A stretch of 64,000 bases of DNA from an uncultured Thermoguttaceae bacterium (GCA_938084835.1 CALKER010000006.1:620001-684000), one strand, 5' to 3'. Numbered from the stretch's first letter, positions 47,689-57,398 are shown. A program made the numbers and translations. The notes: generated by a model not told the origin, from the sequence alone.

Positions 47689-49068
47689 TTACCGGACTCG
47701 GCAGTGGAAGCGGATCACACCGCCCTCGCCTGGTGCGAGCGGCTCCGTGAGATGCCATCGAAGGACCGAAGAGCCAGCCTGGTTTTCTTCTACTGAAAAT
47801 TCGCTCGGGAGCGAGCAGTCGGCAGTTCCGTTGATGAACTCTAGTCGTGCAGTGAGGCTGTCAACCACGGTGACATTCTTCAAGGGTTCGGTTCCCACGT
47901 TATCGAAGCGAATCACGAACTGGATCAGTTCACCCGGTGCTGCGTGCCCGCGGGAGGCGAGCTTGATTACACGTAGCTTGGGGAAGGTTGGCGGTTCCTC
48001 TACCCCATAAAAAACATCGACGGCAGTCACACCCGGAAGAGCGACGGCTGCCTTGCTATCGATAAACACTTGCACAACCGCTGCATGAGACCATCCACGG
48101 GCTGCTTCGGCGGCTTGAGCCACGAGAACAAATTCGTGAGCTTCTAATTTTCCTGTCCGGAGCACAGAAAGGTTTTCATACGGTAAAAAGCCATCGTGGA
48201 CGGCACGCAGTCCCATAGTCCCGGAAACTGTACCATCCCCTTGTTGAGAAGCAAGTTGGTTGACCCGGCGATCAGCTGTCTGCTCTTGCAATTGGTAATG
48301 CTGCTTGCTTGACAGAGGGGCAAAATGGCGCTGACTCTGTTGAATTGCGGTACTGCCGGCTGTGCCCGCCGCGAACTCAAACTGCTCCTCGCTGCTGAAG
48401 CTTAGTACCTGTCGCACGGCGCCGAACCGAGGGCTATAAACGTACACTGGGTTAGTGGGTTCAACGACTCGCCTACCGGACTGGGTCTCGTAATGAACCA
48501 CCGTATCACCCGCATTCATCCCGGTGAGGCGCCAATCTTCTGTCACTAGCACCTTGGGCGGCTCGTCGGCTCCATCCCTTACGTATTCGTCGGTAGGCCA
48601 GGGGCGGCGGGCCCCGGGGGGCTGAAATGGGGAAACAAGACTCTCTCGCGGGATGTTGGGGGCCGGTTCAATCCGGAGGGTTGGTTCCCTTGGTTCGGAT
48701 TCAACTAATGGAGCCTCAAAAGCGGCAGGAACAGCCTTGTGGGCCTCTTGCCTTGCCGATGATGCCCAAAGTGGTCCTTGATAGGGTATGTGTTCTTCGG
48801 GGGATGAAGGTTCGTCGGTTTTTTGCGACCGCAGCCAGCCGTCCCACACAGCCGCCGAAGATGTGCTGGATGAAGGGGGAGCTTTCTGCCTAGGTGCGGC
48901 TTCATGGTTCCACGCACTGCCTAGGGGAAGGGCAGGGGAGGGGGGGGGTCGCCGGACGGATAACTGTTGACACGAACATAAAATAATTACCGAGCCGGCC
49001 ACTGTCAGCCGAAGCCACCATCGGAGGAGTCGGAAAGTGAGTGTCTTAGTCTGCATGATCTCCATCAC
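47689..49068 (-). CDS. DUF11-domain surface lipoprotein
   Basis: A 459-residue predicted lipoprotein (hydrophobic segment at about 19-32 ending I-L-C-S-C, lipid Cys at 31 or 33). It has a long Pro/Ser/Arg-rich linker (about 35-170), a middle region of unknown fold, and a C-terminal DUF11-like domain (about 355-459: G-D/E-x-x-x-F-x-I-x-x-x-N-x-G-T-E-P-L-K-N-V-T-V-V-D-S-L). DUF11 domains occur in large outer-surface proteins of planctomycetes and chlamydiae. ATG at 49068, 49065 and 49056 are all possible starts. It is the last of three exported-protein genes on this strand. Confidence 0.75.
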   Translation of the reverse strand: MMEIMQTKTLTFRLLRWWLRLTVAGSVIILCSCQQLSVRRPPPSPALPLGSAWNHEAAPRQKAPPSSSTSSAAVWDGWLRSQKTDEPSSPEEHIPYQGPLWASSARQEAHKAVPAAFEAPLVESEPREPTLRIEPAPNIPRESLVSPFQPPGARRPWPTDEYVRDGADEPPKVLVTEDWRLTGMNAGDTVVHYETQSGRRVVEPTNPVYVYSPRFGAVRQVLSFSSEEQFEFAAGTAGSTAIQQSQRHFAPLSSKQHYQLQEQTADRRVNQLASQQGDGTVSGTMGLRAVHDGFLPYENLSVLRTGKLEAHEFVLVAQAAEAARGWSHAAVVQVFIDSKAAVALPGVTAVDVFYGVEEPPTFPKLRVIKLASRGHAAPGELIQFVIRFDNVGTEPLKNVTVVDSLTARLEFINGTADCSLPSEFSVEENQAGSSVLRWHLTEPLAPGEGGVIRFHCRVR

Positions 49069-49194
49069 GTACTGGGGCTTTAACTGGAGGGCTTGTGCTT
49101 AATCTTAATTTTCCTGCTCATCCGCACGGCCGTCTCTTTCCAAACTTCCCGAGGGTTTCCACGTGCTCCCAACCCCCGTTAGCAGCTTGTGCCT

Positions 49195-50061
49195 TTACGG
49201 CTCACCGGGCAATCTAGTTATGCTCGGGCGTGCGCCGGATTGACCAATCCCATTAGCGGGCCAAGACATTGCTGAGCGTTTCCCGTCCTCCAAGCGGCCT
49301 GCAGGTTGGGTTTCCACCGGGTGGGTGGGACGAAGTACCGGCGGTGAGCCGTACAGAAATTGCTGATCCGCGTAGGGAAACCACGTTGGCACTCGACCTC
49401 CCATGCGCACGATGGCAACGGGGCGTCCCAGCTGATCAGCTATGGTAAGGGGATCGGTTTTGGGTGGAGCCTCGAACCAATTCTGCTCAGCTTGATCGGT
49501 GGCTACGGGAAGGGCACGTTCCGGATCTTCAAGATAGATGACCCGCGTGACAAATCGACCCTCCACTGCAAGACGTAGGTCTTCCAAGGTTAACTCGATA
49601 GGAATGGGATATTTCCACTCGAGACCAAGCGGCGGATAAACTCGATCGATGACTTCAATGGTGGGGAAGACCTCCCGCCCGGGCAAAAGCGGAATATTTA
49701 TTATGCGGAATCGGTAAACTGGTCCAATGAGCAGTCCCACCGTCAAGGGCGCCGGTTCCGGCTCGGAAAAACTGTTGCCTTGGGCAAAACCGATCCGCGC
49801 TCCTGGTGGTGCTATGATTTGAACAGGTTGGAAATAATTCGCCACCGGCCCGCCACTTTGAAGCCTAATGGCTCCAACCAGCCCGGGCTGAAGGTTCCCA
49901 TGATGAAAGAAGTGCACAGGGGGAGAGACAAGCGGCTCGGCAGAGTGAGATATGTTGACAAATCCACACGTAAAAAGACTAACCAAGCCCAAAAACTTAA
50001 AAATCGCTTGGCGCCGAGGAGGTGCTGATAACCACTGGCTTGGTCGGTCAAAGTGAGTCAT
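49195..50061 (-). CDS. Exported protein, paralogue A of an unnamed family
   Basis: A 288-residue protein with a signal peptide (about 20-41). The core (about 110-240) has Y-R-F-R-I-I-N-I-P, P-G-R-E-V-F-P-T-I-E-V-I-D-R-V, I-P-I-E-L-T-L-E-D-L, F-V-T-R-V-I-Y-L-E-D-P-E-R-A-L-P and A-I-V-R-M-G-G. These segments recur in the same order in the next gene upstream (50493-51533). No family name known to me fits. Its place beside a DUF11 lipoprotein and its export suggest a cell-envelope role. AGGG precedes the ATG by eight bases. Confidence 0.75.
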   Translation of the reverse strand: MTHFDRPSQWLSAPPRRQAIFKFLGLVSLFTCGFVNISHSAEPLVSPPVHFFHHGNLQPGLVGAIRLQSGGPVANYFQPVQIIAPPGARIGFAQGNSFSEPEPAPLTVGLLIGPVYRFRIINIPLLPGREVFPTIEVIDRVYPPLGLEWKYPIPIELTLEDLRLAVEGRFVTRVIYLEDPERALPVATDQAEQNWFEAPPKTDPLTIADQLGRPVAIVRMGGRVPTWFPYADQQFLYGSPPVLRPTHPVETQPAGRLEDGKRSAMSWPANGIGQSGARPSITRLPGEP

Positions 50062-50492
50062 TCGGCGTACCCTGGTGCCTTTTCAATCGCTTAAGCTTCT
50101 CAATGGGGCAAATACTCGGGACACTTTTCTCGAACTCGACTAATGCCTAAACTCACTGCATTTTGTTGACCAAAAAAGCTCGCTCTTCGTCGATAGCGGT
50201 TTGAATGGATTAACCTAGCGGCATAGCGTGGCTATGTGTTTGAAATCACCGGACTCATAAAGGCACCGAGAAGTTAAGCCGGAGCCTTTCCGCGGCTTCA
50301 CTCTCCCAACTGAGTTCTGCGATTTAATTCGCTGAATATGGGCCACAAGGAGGAAACGAAGTAGCATTACAGCCGTTTGGCCGAAGACTTACGGGTTGTT
50401 AGCCGCGAAATTTTTCCTCCGCGTTTCGGCTCGAAATGACAATTAGTGGAGCCTCCCCAGGCGTGTAATCGGCAAGCGCCGATTTATCGCTT
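50062..50492. other. Gap between the two exported paralogues
   Basis: No gene recognised. A short AAGCCG/CGGCTT inverted repeat lies near 50276-50300. The gap is large enough for a separate promoter for the downstream paralogue. Confidence 0.4.
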
Positions 50493-51533
50493 CTAATACG
50501 GGTGAATCTGTTCAAAACGATTGCCGAGTGGTTGAAAGCCGCCGCCTACAAGGGGGCCAGTTTTTTCGACGATAAACGCTTTATTGGCTGGTCGCGGATA
50601 CCAAAACCCCGGATCTTGCCGGACATGAATCTTCATGGCATGAGGTTGTCGAGGAATGAACATCGGCGTGTGGTTACGCATGATGTGCCTCTGGAGTGAG
50701 GCAGGGGCGCCATGGGGAACATGCGGTGGTCCGGGCAAACCAATAGGTGTTCCGGAAATCGGCATTCCGTACTCAGGTCCCGTCACACCGGAGATGTAAT
50801 TGATCGGCACCGTTCCTGCTGAAATGGGCATGGGCATCGCTTGAGGAAAGCCAGGAATGTACTGCGCCGGCGCTACGTCACTGGAGTTAAAACCCGGCAC
50901 CTGAAGATCTTTGTTCCCCAAGCGAATAATTGCGAGGATGGAACCTCGACGGTCTGCTTCCTGAATCGGGTCAACGCCGGGGTCAAGTCGCGTGCTGACA
51001 AGGGTCTCAACACCAGCCAAAGCCAGCTCTTGAAACTCCGGGTCCGGGAGATAGATCACTTTAGTGACAAAATTGCCGGACAACACTTGATCGAAATCTT
51101 CGGCGGTAAAAACAACCGGAATTGCGTTATGAGCCAAAAACGCTTCGGTCCTAGGTGTCGCAGGGGCGACTTCCAGGGTGGGGTAGAGCTCGATACCCGG
51201 TCGTCCGGGGATGTTGGTCAGCTTAAGCCGATATATAGCTCCCTGCGGAAAATCAAACCGACCCGGGCAAATCAACGGGTCCGAGTCAAAGGCCCCGGGA
51301 GCTGTCACATCCCAGTGGACGAACATCCCCTCTGGACCGACAAAGGCAATTTGCGAGGTGACTGTAGGAATAGGCGCGGCAGCGGGATATCCTATCACTC
51401 CCGGGCCGGGACCACCAACTCCTGGGCCTGGTTCTAGAATACGTTGAGCGGGAGGAACCTGGCACCCTGCAGCCGCCAAAATTAAGACCACCGCTGTTAA
51501 AGTTTGCCAGCATCCGTGCTTATGCAGTCTCAT
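50493..51533 (-). CDS. Lipoprotein, paralogue B of an unnamed family
   Basis: A 346-residue lipoprotein (lipobox A-A-A-G-C, Cys24). A Gly/Pro-rich linker leads to a core that matches its neighbour: Y-R-L-K-L-T-N-I-P, P-G-I-E-L-Y-P-T-L-E-V, F-T-A-E-D-F, F-V-T-K-V-I-Y-L-P-D-P-E-x-x-x-L, D-P-x-x-x-A-D-R-R-G and A-I-I-R-L-G. The C-terminal 120 residues are Pro/Gly/Met/His-rich and low in complexity. AGGGG eight bases upstream supports the ATG at 51533 over the longer frame from 51626. A core carried on both an exported and a lipid-anchored protein suggests related envelope functions. Confidence 0.75.
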   Translation of the reverse strand: MRLHKHGCWQTLTAVVLILAAAGCQVPPAQRILEPGPGVGGPGPGVIGYPAAAPIPTVTSQIAFVGPEGMFVHWDVTAPGAFDSDPLICPGRFDFPQGAIYRLKLTNIPGRPGIELYPTLEVAPATPRTEAFLAHNAIPVVFTAEDFDQVLSGNFVTKVIYLPDPEFQELALAGVETLVSTRLDPGVDPIQEADRRGSILAIIRLGNKDLQVPGFNSSDVAPAQYIPGFPQAMPMPISAGTVPINYISGVTGPEYGMPISGTPIGLPGPPHVPHGAPASLQRHIMRNHTPMFIPRQPHAMKIHVRQDPGFWYPRPANKAFIVEKTGPLVGGGFQPLGNRFEQIHPY

Positions 51534-52260
51534 TCCTTTGACCCCTAAATTGCAAGCTCCCTTAGCTCTCTTGTGCGAAAAGGTCAAAAATTTGCAGAAT
51601 CCGGGATAGCCCCTCCCTGGGTACATCCCGTTTAAACGAATGTGCGGTGCGTTTCGCCCTATCCTGACTTATCGTCTTATGGTTTTTATCGGCATGATCT
51701 TAATCGCCGGATTTGATTGTTCTTTTCGGAATATCGTCTTACGTGGTTGGCAGCGCACCATTCGCGGGCCTTTCCGTAGGGAACATCCGGGGCAGAAAAA
51801 ATTTCCGGAAAAAGGATTTCTTGCGGGATTCGGTTGCTCAGGCTAATTCCTCGGCTCGATCGACAGGGAATGCTCAAGGATTGATGGGGGGTCCTGGTTC
51901 GGAACCCGGCTGCTCGCAGCCGTCGGTGTCAAAAAGACTCCTTTTTAGCTAAAAAAAGATAGGCGGAGGGACAAACGATGTTTATCGTTTGGATAAGCTT
52001 TGTATGAGTTGCCCAAGCGATTCCGCTCTTGGTACAGTTTACTCATGCCTGTGGTAGGGAGCCTCATAATGCCAGGATTCCCACCAGCCTTCCTCAAATT
52101 GCCGCTGGTTCAAGGAGTGATGAGGTAAATCGGGCGCATTTTAGCAGACACTGCCTGATTGAGAACCAGTTTTAACATAATAGCAGGGGGAGGAGGGGCT
52201 ATCGAGGCTGGGCCCACTCCTTCCGTGGGAGGCTCATCACCAAACGGCGGTAGGTAAATT
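51534..52260. other. Intergenic stretch before the lipoprotein
   Basis: No convincing gene. A 6-bp hairpin with a CTCG loop (51907-51912/51917-51922) is followed by AAAAAG/CTTTTT (51931-51936/51941-51946). A minus-strand frame past the pdxA stop (down to about 52110) looks Pro-rich but has no recognisable family. Confidence 0.45.
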
Positions 52261-53370
52261 TCAAGGACTTTTACGCCAGGACAATAGACGATCGAGCGGG
52301 CAGAACTCTGTATCGGACACGCGGTTTCGCAGATCCACTCGATGTCGGATTCGACCGCGGGCGAGCTGGACAGCCAAACGGATGGCCTCGATGAGACTTT
52401 CCGGACTAGCCCGGCCTTGCCAGGCGATATCGAATGCCGTTCCGTGGGCGACACTTGTTCGAACAATTGGTAGCCCCACCGTGACATTTACTGCGCGGTG
52501 CATCCCTAGTAACTTGATGGGGATATGCCCTTGGTCATGGTACATGGCCACCACGCCGTCAAATTGTCCTTGAACCGCCTGGAGAAACAAAGTGTCCGCC
52601 GGCAGAGGCCCTTCCACATTGATCCCCTTTTGGCGCGCCTGAGCCACCGCGGGGCTAATCACTTCGTCCTCCTCCTTTCCAAAAATGCCATGTTCCCCCC
52701 CGTGAGGGTTTAGTGATGCCACTCCGAGACGATGACGGGAATGTTTCAAATTGCGGATAAAATCATCGAGGAGCTCAATTTTCTCTAAGATGGATTCTTT
52801 AGTAATTTTTGAAAAAATCTCCCGCAAAGGGGTGTGCAAAGTCACGTGTGCCACCGTGATCCCAGTCGCCTCTTCGCCTCCTTCGTGCAGTGCGAGATAC
52901 AATAGCATGGCGAAGGCGCGAGCACCGCATAAATGAGCTAAAAGCTCGGTATGACCGGGATAGTGAAAACCGGCCAAATGCATAGCCTCTTTGTTTATTG
53001 GCGCTGTGACTACTGCGGCACATTCTGCTGCTAAAGTAGCCCGGGTGGCCGCCACGACTGATTCCACGGCCAGCCGTCCCGCCTCGGCCTGAACCGCGCC
53101 AGGTTTTATTTCCTCAGTCGCAGCGGTGCACGCGACGACGAAAATCCGCGACTTATCCGCCCTGGCCTCGGACGGCGAGGAGATACAACGTACCTCCACA
53201 TGTTCCACCAAAAACTCGCGGGCCGCCTTTCGGACGATTTGCGGGTCGCCGAAGATGACGGGTTGGCACAGCTCCAACACTTTGGGTGAACTACAGGCTC
53301 GAACCGCGATTTCGGGGCCAATGCCCGCGGGATCCCCCATCGTTAAGGCAATAGTTAAATGCCGCGACAC
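52261..53370 (-). CDS. pdxA: 4-hydroxythreonine-4-phosphate dehydrogenase
   Basis: An NAD-dependent enzyme of the DXP-dependent vitamin B6 pathway. The N-terminal T-M-G-D-P-A-G-I-G-P-E is diagnostic. The T-A-P-I-N-K-E substrate loop, G-H-T-E-L and metal-ligand histidines, M-Y-H-D-Q-G-H-I-P-I-K, and the final V-A-H-G-T-A-F-D-I-A-W-Q-G-R-A are all present. The start is GTG 53370, ten bases after GGAGA, which gives the usual family N-terminus; an ATG at 53430 would add 20 atypical residues. The C-terminal 35 residues after R-L-A-V-Q-L-A extend past the usual end. Confidence 0.95.
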   Translation of the reverse strand: MSRHLTIALTMGDPAGIGPEIAVRACSSPKVLELCQPVIFGDPQIVRKAAREFLVEHVEVRCISSPSEARADKSRIFVVACTAATEEIKPGAVQAEAGRLAVESVVAATRATLAAECAAVVTAPINKEAMHLAGFHYPGHTELLAHLCGARAFAMLLYLALHEGGEEATGITVAHVTLHTPLREIFSKITKESILEKIELLDDFIRNLKHSRHRLGVASLNPHGGEHGIFGKEEDEVISPAVAQARQKGINVEGPLPADTLFLQAVQGQFDGVVAMYHDQGHIPIKLLGMHRAVNVTVGLPIVRTSVAHGTAFDIAWQGRASPESLIEAIRLAVQLARGRIRHRVDLRNRVSDTEFCPLDRLLSWRKSP

Positions 53371-53517
53371 AATTTTTGGTCTCCGTGTACGTGCGATCGA
53401 TTTGGGCTCGCACCGCGAGTGTCGGATCATACCTCCCAGGCGATGTCACCTGCTTTCGGACAGTGCGAATGTAATAAGAATTGTAATCAAGCAGAACTTG
53501 CAGATTCATAAGCCTAC

Positions 53518-54399
53518 TTAAGCCTCAGTGGGATCCGCAGCTAAGGGAGGCTCAAAGGCGCCCGCGGCTAAGTGCGCGATGGAGGTCGCAAGGAAGTGTG
53601 CGAGTTGGTCACTGGCAATTAAGCGCCGTTCATAAAGTCGCCATATGGTCTTCCAAGCTGCAGGGTTGCGAAGAAGACTGCCCACAACGGCTCCCACCCG
53701 ACCGGCCCAGGTGGGATGCTTGTCGATGGACAGGGCCTCTTTACTCGGGACCTCTCCGACAGATTCTGCAATAACGCGCACCACAAGCACGCGGGCGGCC
53801 TGAAACTCGGACAGCTCGATAAGGCTGGAGTCACCGCAATCGTAAAGGTCACCTCCAAAATCCTTGGACAAGCGATCCTTTTCCTCGGTGGCGCGAGGCG
53901 AATTCCTCAGCATAACAAGCCTGGCTGACAAGATGTTTGCTTGCCGCAAAAGGGGCAAAGGGCTGGGGACAAATGTCCCCACATCAAAACCCTCCCCGCG
54001 CGGAGAGATTCGAACCGCGCTGCTGACCAAAGCCACGGCACCCAGGTCGAGGTCGGGTGTTAATGCCCCGGCAAATCCCGCTGAGATGATCCAAAACGGA
54101 CGATACGCCTGCCAGAGAGCGACGGCAGCATCTGAAATTGGGAGGGCGCCGGCATGCGGAAAAGCTATCGCTACCTGGCAATCGTTGACACGGCCGAGGT
54201 ACACGCGGAAAGCAGGGCCGGCAAATCCCTGAGACAGGTCCATCAAATCTGTGAACCCGCCGGCTTCGTGCGCATAATTGAAGAGAATCCCTGCCGTCAC
54301 CTCGGTGGGTGGCAGTCTTTCCGAGGTTTTGGTTTGCGAACTCGGAATCGGTAAGGACTCAGAGGCAGCTATCGCTTTGTCTACGCGTCGCGGGACCAC
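53518..54399 (-). CDS. Nucleoside phosphorylase-fold protein (MTAN/PNP superfamily)
   Basis: A 293-residue protein with the PNP_UDP_1 fold: an early G-I-L-F-N-Y-A-H-E, the C-Q-V-A-I-A-F-P-H-A-G strand, and I-I-S-A-G-F-A-G-A-L-T-P-D-L-D-L-G-A-V, which matches the V-S-x-G-x-A-G-x-L-x-x-x-x-x-G-D pattern. The later V-D-M-E segment that normally binds the ribose is replaced by L-I-E-L. Hopanoid-associated phosphorylases and futalosine hydrolases are related possibilities; the activity is not assignable. GTG start with AGGAG upstream. It lies 147 bases before pdxA on the same strand and may be co-transcribed. Confidence 0.7.
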   Translation of the reverse strand: MVPRRVDKAIAASESLPIPSSQTKTSERLPPTEVTAGILFNYAHEAGGFTDLMDLSQGFAGPAFRVYLGRVNDCQVAIAFPHAGALPISDAAVALWQAYRPFWIISAGFAGALTPDLDLGAVALVSSAVRISPRGEGFDVGTFVPSPLPLLRQANILSARLVMLRNSPRATEEKDRLSKDFGGDLYDCGDSSLIELSEFQAARVLVVRVIAESVGEVPSKEALSIDKHPTWAGRVGAVVGSLLRNPAAWKTIWRLYERRLIASDQLAHFLATSIAHLAAGAFEPPLAADPTEA

Positions 54400-54889
54400 C
54401 CTGGACTCCTCTTTACGCCTTGTGAGGGGTGTTTTCTAGACCGCGTCTTCTTGAGCTGTTTCCTCGCGCGCACGGCGCTAAACTTTAGATTGGCAAAAGA
54501 CCTTACCTACTTACCGCCGATCCGGGAGGCGGAGGCCTCCCCAGCCTGCCTTGGATTACGGCGCAACTTAAGCTCCAAAGTTTGCCCGTTAATGCCTTTG
54601 CTCCCAGTGTCTGTGGCGTTTTACGATCGTCCCGGCCGCAGGCATATTCACCGACCTAAAACTCGTATCGTTTTTCTCAGAACCAGGGTCACCCATACGG
54701 ATGGATAGTTGCGTTGGGACGAGGGTGATTCTAAACTGAAATTATTCCAATTCGCAACTTGCTGGCGGTACCGTGGTCTGCCCGTTGCGGCGCGGATAAA
54801 CTGGTAGTTCTGCTTGAGAAGTTCGACAAGGCCTAGGATCGAATCGGAGTGTCTGATTCGGCACTTTCCCTCTAGCGGAGGAAAAGCCC
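54400..54889. other. Divergent intergenic region
   Basis: No gene recognised. A perfect 7-bp hairpin GGGAGGC/GCCTCCC with GGAG loop (54524-54530/54535-54541) lies about 125 bases upstream of the phosphorylase-fold gene. GGAGG eight bases before 54890 serves the next gene. Confidence 0.45.
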
Positions 54890-55660
54890 ATGTACCGAAA
54901 AGCATTGACGACTTGCGCGCTTCTGTCCGCCTTCCTGTTGAGTCTGTTTGATGGTACAGAAGCGAAAGCACGGTGGTGGTACTCTTGTGGTGGGTGTTAT
55001 AGTGCCACTTTCTGGGGATGTGGCGGCTGGTATCTCGGTGTCCGACCCGGACCAATCCGGCGGCTTTTGTTTGGCCCTTATCGGTGGTACTGGATCCCAG
55101 GTGGGTGCTGCTATGTTGATTGTTGCGTCGGTGATTGGGGCAATATTTGCCACCTAGGTTGCCCAGAAGGTGTAGCTACACCCCTCTACCGTGGCGATGA
55201 AAAGTCTCGCGCTGCCAAGCCGGCTGAGCTCCCCAAGCGCGAGGCACCTACTGAAGCACCGCTAGTTCCAGATGGTGGTATTCCACCCTTTCCTGCTCCG
55301 GCTGGCTTGCAGGGTAACTTGAGATTGACGCCGGGATCCGAACTAATGCCCGAGGGTATGGTAGTCAGTTTGAAAGAGTGGGACGAGGTCCAATCGGCTG
55401 AGATCGTCATGGAGGTGCCGCCAGACGCAGTGGTGAAGGTGAACGGTTACCTCACGAAGAGTACAGGCCCTCAGCGTCGGTTTGTATCGTTAGGTTTGGT
55501 TCCAGGTCACTCTTATCGATTTCATATTGAGGTGGAGTTATCCGGGGATGGCAGGGTGTGGCGGCACTCGGAGGTAGTACTTCTCTCGGCCGGGCAACGG
55601 GTTGAGGTTGTCATGAATGTTGCAAGGGAGCAGGGTGGGTTTTTGGCGCTCCGCAAGTAG
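54890..55660 (+). CDS. TIGR03000-like exported protein, Cys/Trp/Gly-rich
   Basis: A 256-residue protein with a signal peptide (about 1-25). The next 75 residues are Trp/Gly/Cys-rich (R-W-W-Y-S-C-G-G-C-Y). A Pro/Ala-rich linker leads to a C-terminal domain (about 170-250: I-V-M-E-V-P-P-D-A-V-V-K-V-N-G, T-G-P-Q-R-R-F-V-S-L-G-L-V-P-G-H-S-Y-R-F) of the TIGR03000 type, known only from planctomycetes and of unknown function. Eight or more cysteines in the N-terminal half suggest disulfides or metal binding outside the cytoplasm. GGAGG precedes the ATG by eight bases. Confidence 0.85.
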   Translation: MYRKALTTCALLSAFLLSLFDGTEAKARWWYSCGGCYSATFWGCGGWYLGVRPGPIRRLLFGPYRWYWIPGGCCYVDCCVGDWGNICHLGCPEGVATPLYRGDEKSRAAKPAELPKREAPTEAPLVPDGGIPPFPAPAGLQGNLRLTPGSELMPEGMVVSLKEWDEVQSAEIVMEVPPDAVVKVNGYLTKSTGPQRRFVSLGLVPGHSYRFHIEVELSGDGRVWRHSEVVLLSAGQRVEVVMNVAREQGGFLALRK

Positions 55661-56390
55661 GTCCGGGTGATTCAAAGAGGTCCTGGCAGGGGGTATTGTT
55701 CAACGTTTATGGGGGAAACACTCGCAGGGAAAGAAGATTCATTAAAAGGCAAATATGTTCATCAGGGGAGATACTGACAGCTAGGTGGGTTTCTGGGTAT
55801 CCCGGCCAAAACACGAGCATGGAGCCGCGGAACCCAAACGACCCGTGGAAAGCGGTGCTATCTGTGTGACCAATGTGGGCATTATATCGGCCAAACCCTG
55901 TTTGGATTGTTGCCCTATAATTTTGCCGAAAATTCTTAACTTGTCAGGCCTGCCACCCGTGGCTTCGTGGGTTGGATGGGGGAATAGGCTACCCATGTGG
56001 CGAGGAATTTGCTTTGCCGATGGCCAATCCACTAAACAGTTGATGTCGCGGGCAGTGGGAGGCCACGTTACTTTAGATAATTTTGGCAGTTTGCCTGAAG
56101 GCAGGCGGGCGGATATTTCGAAAATCTATACCTGATGTTAGACCGAGTGCGAGTGCCGTCTTTGTGAATCGAAAGAAGGGCAGGGGGCCACAAATTTAGT
56201 CCGCAGACGGCCCTTTGCCAAGTTCGCGCTGCAGGGTGCGAAGGGCAGTCTTGTTGGTACTACCGAATCTGTTTGTTGCGACCGGACAATACGGCCAGCA
56301 AACTCATATTCCTCAGATTCTGCTCACTTTCGAGCGTTAATTGGGATCGGGTGAAACTGTTGATGACCTGTTGATGATGGAGGAGAGGAT
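55661..56390. other. Intergenic stretch before asd
   Basis: No gene recognised. A GCCTGAAGGC-type short palindrome (TGCCTGAAGGCA near 56093-56104) is the only structure noticed. The GGAGG of asd is at its right edge. Confidence 0.4.
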
Positions 56391-57398
56391 TTGTTCGACC
56401 ACATTGCCTTAGTGGGAGCCACGGGTGCTGTCGGCCGCCTAATGTGTAGGCTTTTGGAGGAGAAGAATCTTCCCTTCCGAACGATTCGGTTTTTCGCCTC
56501 TGCCCGTTCTGCGGGTAAGACGATCACCTTCAAAGGCAGAGAGTATCTCGTAGAGGAATTGCGGCCGGAGGCTTTCGACGGAATCCAGCTCGTCATCAGT
56601 AGTACTCCCGACGAAGTGGCGGGCTGGTTCATCCCGGAAGTGGTCAAACGTGGCTGCGTCGTGGTCGATGAGAGTGCGTATTGGCGATTGCATCCCGAAG
56701 TTCCGCTTGTAATCCCAGAGGTGAACCCTCAGGCGGTTCGATCCCACAAGGGGATTATTGCCAGCCCTAATTGCTCGACGACACAAATGGTCATGGCTCT
56801 CAAGCCTTTGCACGACGCGGCACGGGTGCGTCGGGTGATCGTGAGTACATATCAGGCTACCAGTGGGGCCGGTGTAGCCGGCACACGGGACCTTTTGGGT
56901 GGAACGAAAGCTTGGTTTGATGGACAGGCCTACCAATATGAATGTTTCGCACACCCAATTGCGTTTAACTGCATTCCTCAGATTGGTAGTCCTAAGCACA
57001 AAGGCTACACCTCCGAGGAAATGAAAATGGTTTGGGAGACATGGAAGATCCTCGGGGATGACTCAATTCAGATTTGCGCAACCTGTGTGCGCGTTCCGGT
57101 CCGTAATTGCCACAGCGAGAGTATTGTGGTTGAAACCGAGCGGAAGGTGACTGTGGAAGAAGCTCGGGAATTGTTCGCCAGAATGCCGGGCCTTGTGGTT
57201 GTGGATGACCTTGAAAACAAGGTCTATCCAATGCCGATCAATTGCGATGATCGAGATGAAGTTTTTATTGGCCGGATTCGCGAGGACCTTTCCCACCCCA
57301 ATGGTTTGGCCTTTTGGTGCGTCAGCGACAACCTCCGAAAGGGAGCGGCGACGAACGCAGTCCAAATCGCGGAGCTTTTATTGAGGGAAATGACTTAG
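56391..57398 (+). CDS. asd: Aspartate-semialdehyde dehydrogenase
   Basis: A 335-residue enzyme that reduces aspartyl phosphate to aspartate semialdehyde for lysine/diaminopimelate, threonine and methionine synthesis. It starts with the NADP-binding V-G-A-T-G-A-V-G. The catalytic cysteine is in A-S-P-N-C-S-T-T-Q and the substrate-site histidine region R-V-P-V-R-N-C-H-S is intact. The start is a TTG at 56391 with GGAGG seven bases upstream, and no ATG nearby competes. truA follows in the same direction. Confidence 0.95.
   Translation: MFDHIALVGATGAVGRLMCRLLEEKNLPFRTIRFFASARSAGKTITFKGREYLVEELRPEAFDGIQLVISSTPDEVAGWFIPEVVKRGCVVVDESAYWRLHPEVPLVIPEVNPQAVRSHKGIIASPNCSTTQMVMALKPLHDAARVRRVIVSTYQATSGAGVAGTRDLLGGTKAWFDGQAYQYECFAHPIAFNCIPQIGSPKHKGYTSEEMKMVWETWKILGDDSIQICATCVRVPVRNCHSESIVVETERKVTVEEARELFARMPGLVVVDDLENKVYPMPINCDDRDEVFIGRIREDLSHPNGLAFWCVSDNLRKGAATNAVQIAELLLREMT

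Noticed and set aside
52110..52260. Minus-strand frame past the pdxA stop that could extend PdxA after a frameshift.
   Set aside because: PdxA already has its full conserved C-terminus before the stop, and the extra residues are Pro-rich without homology I can recognise.
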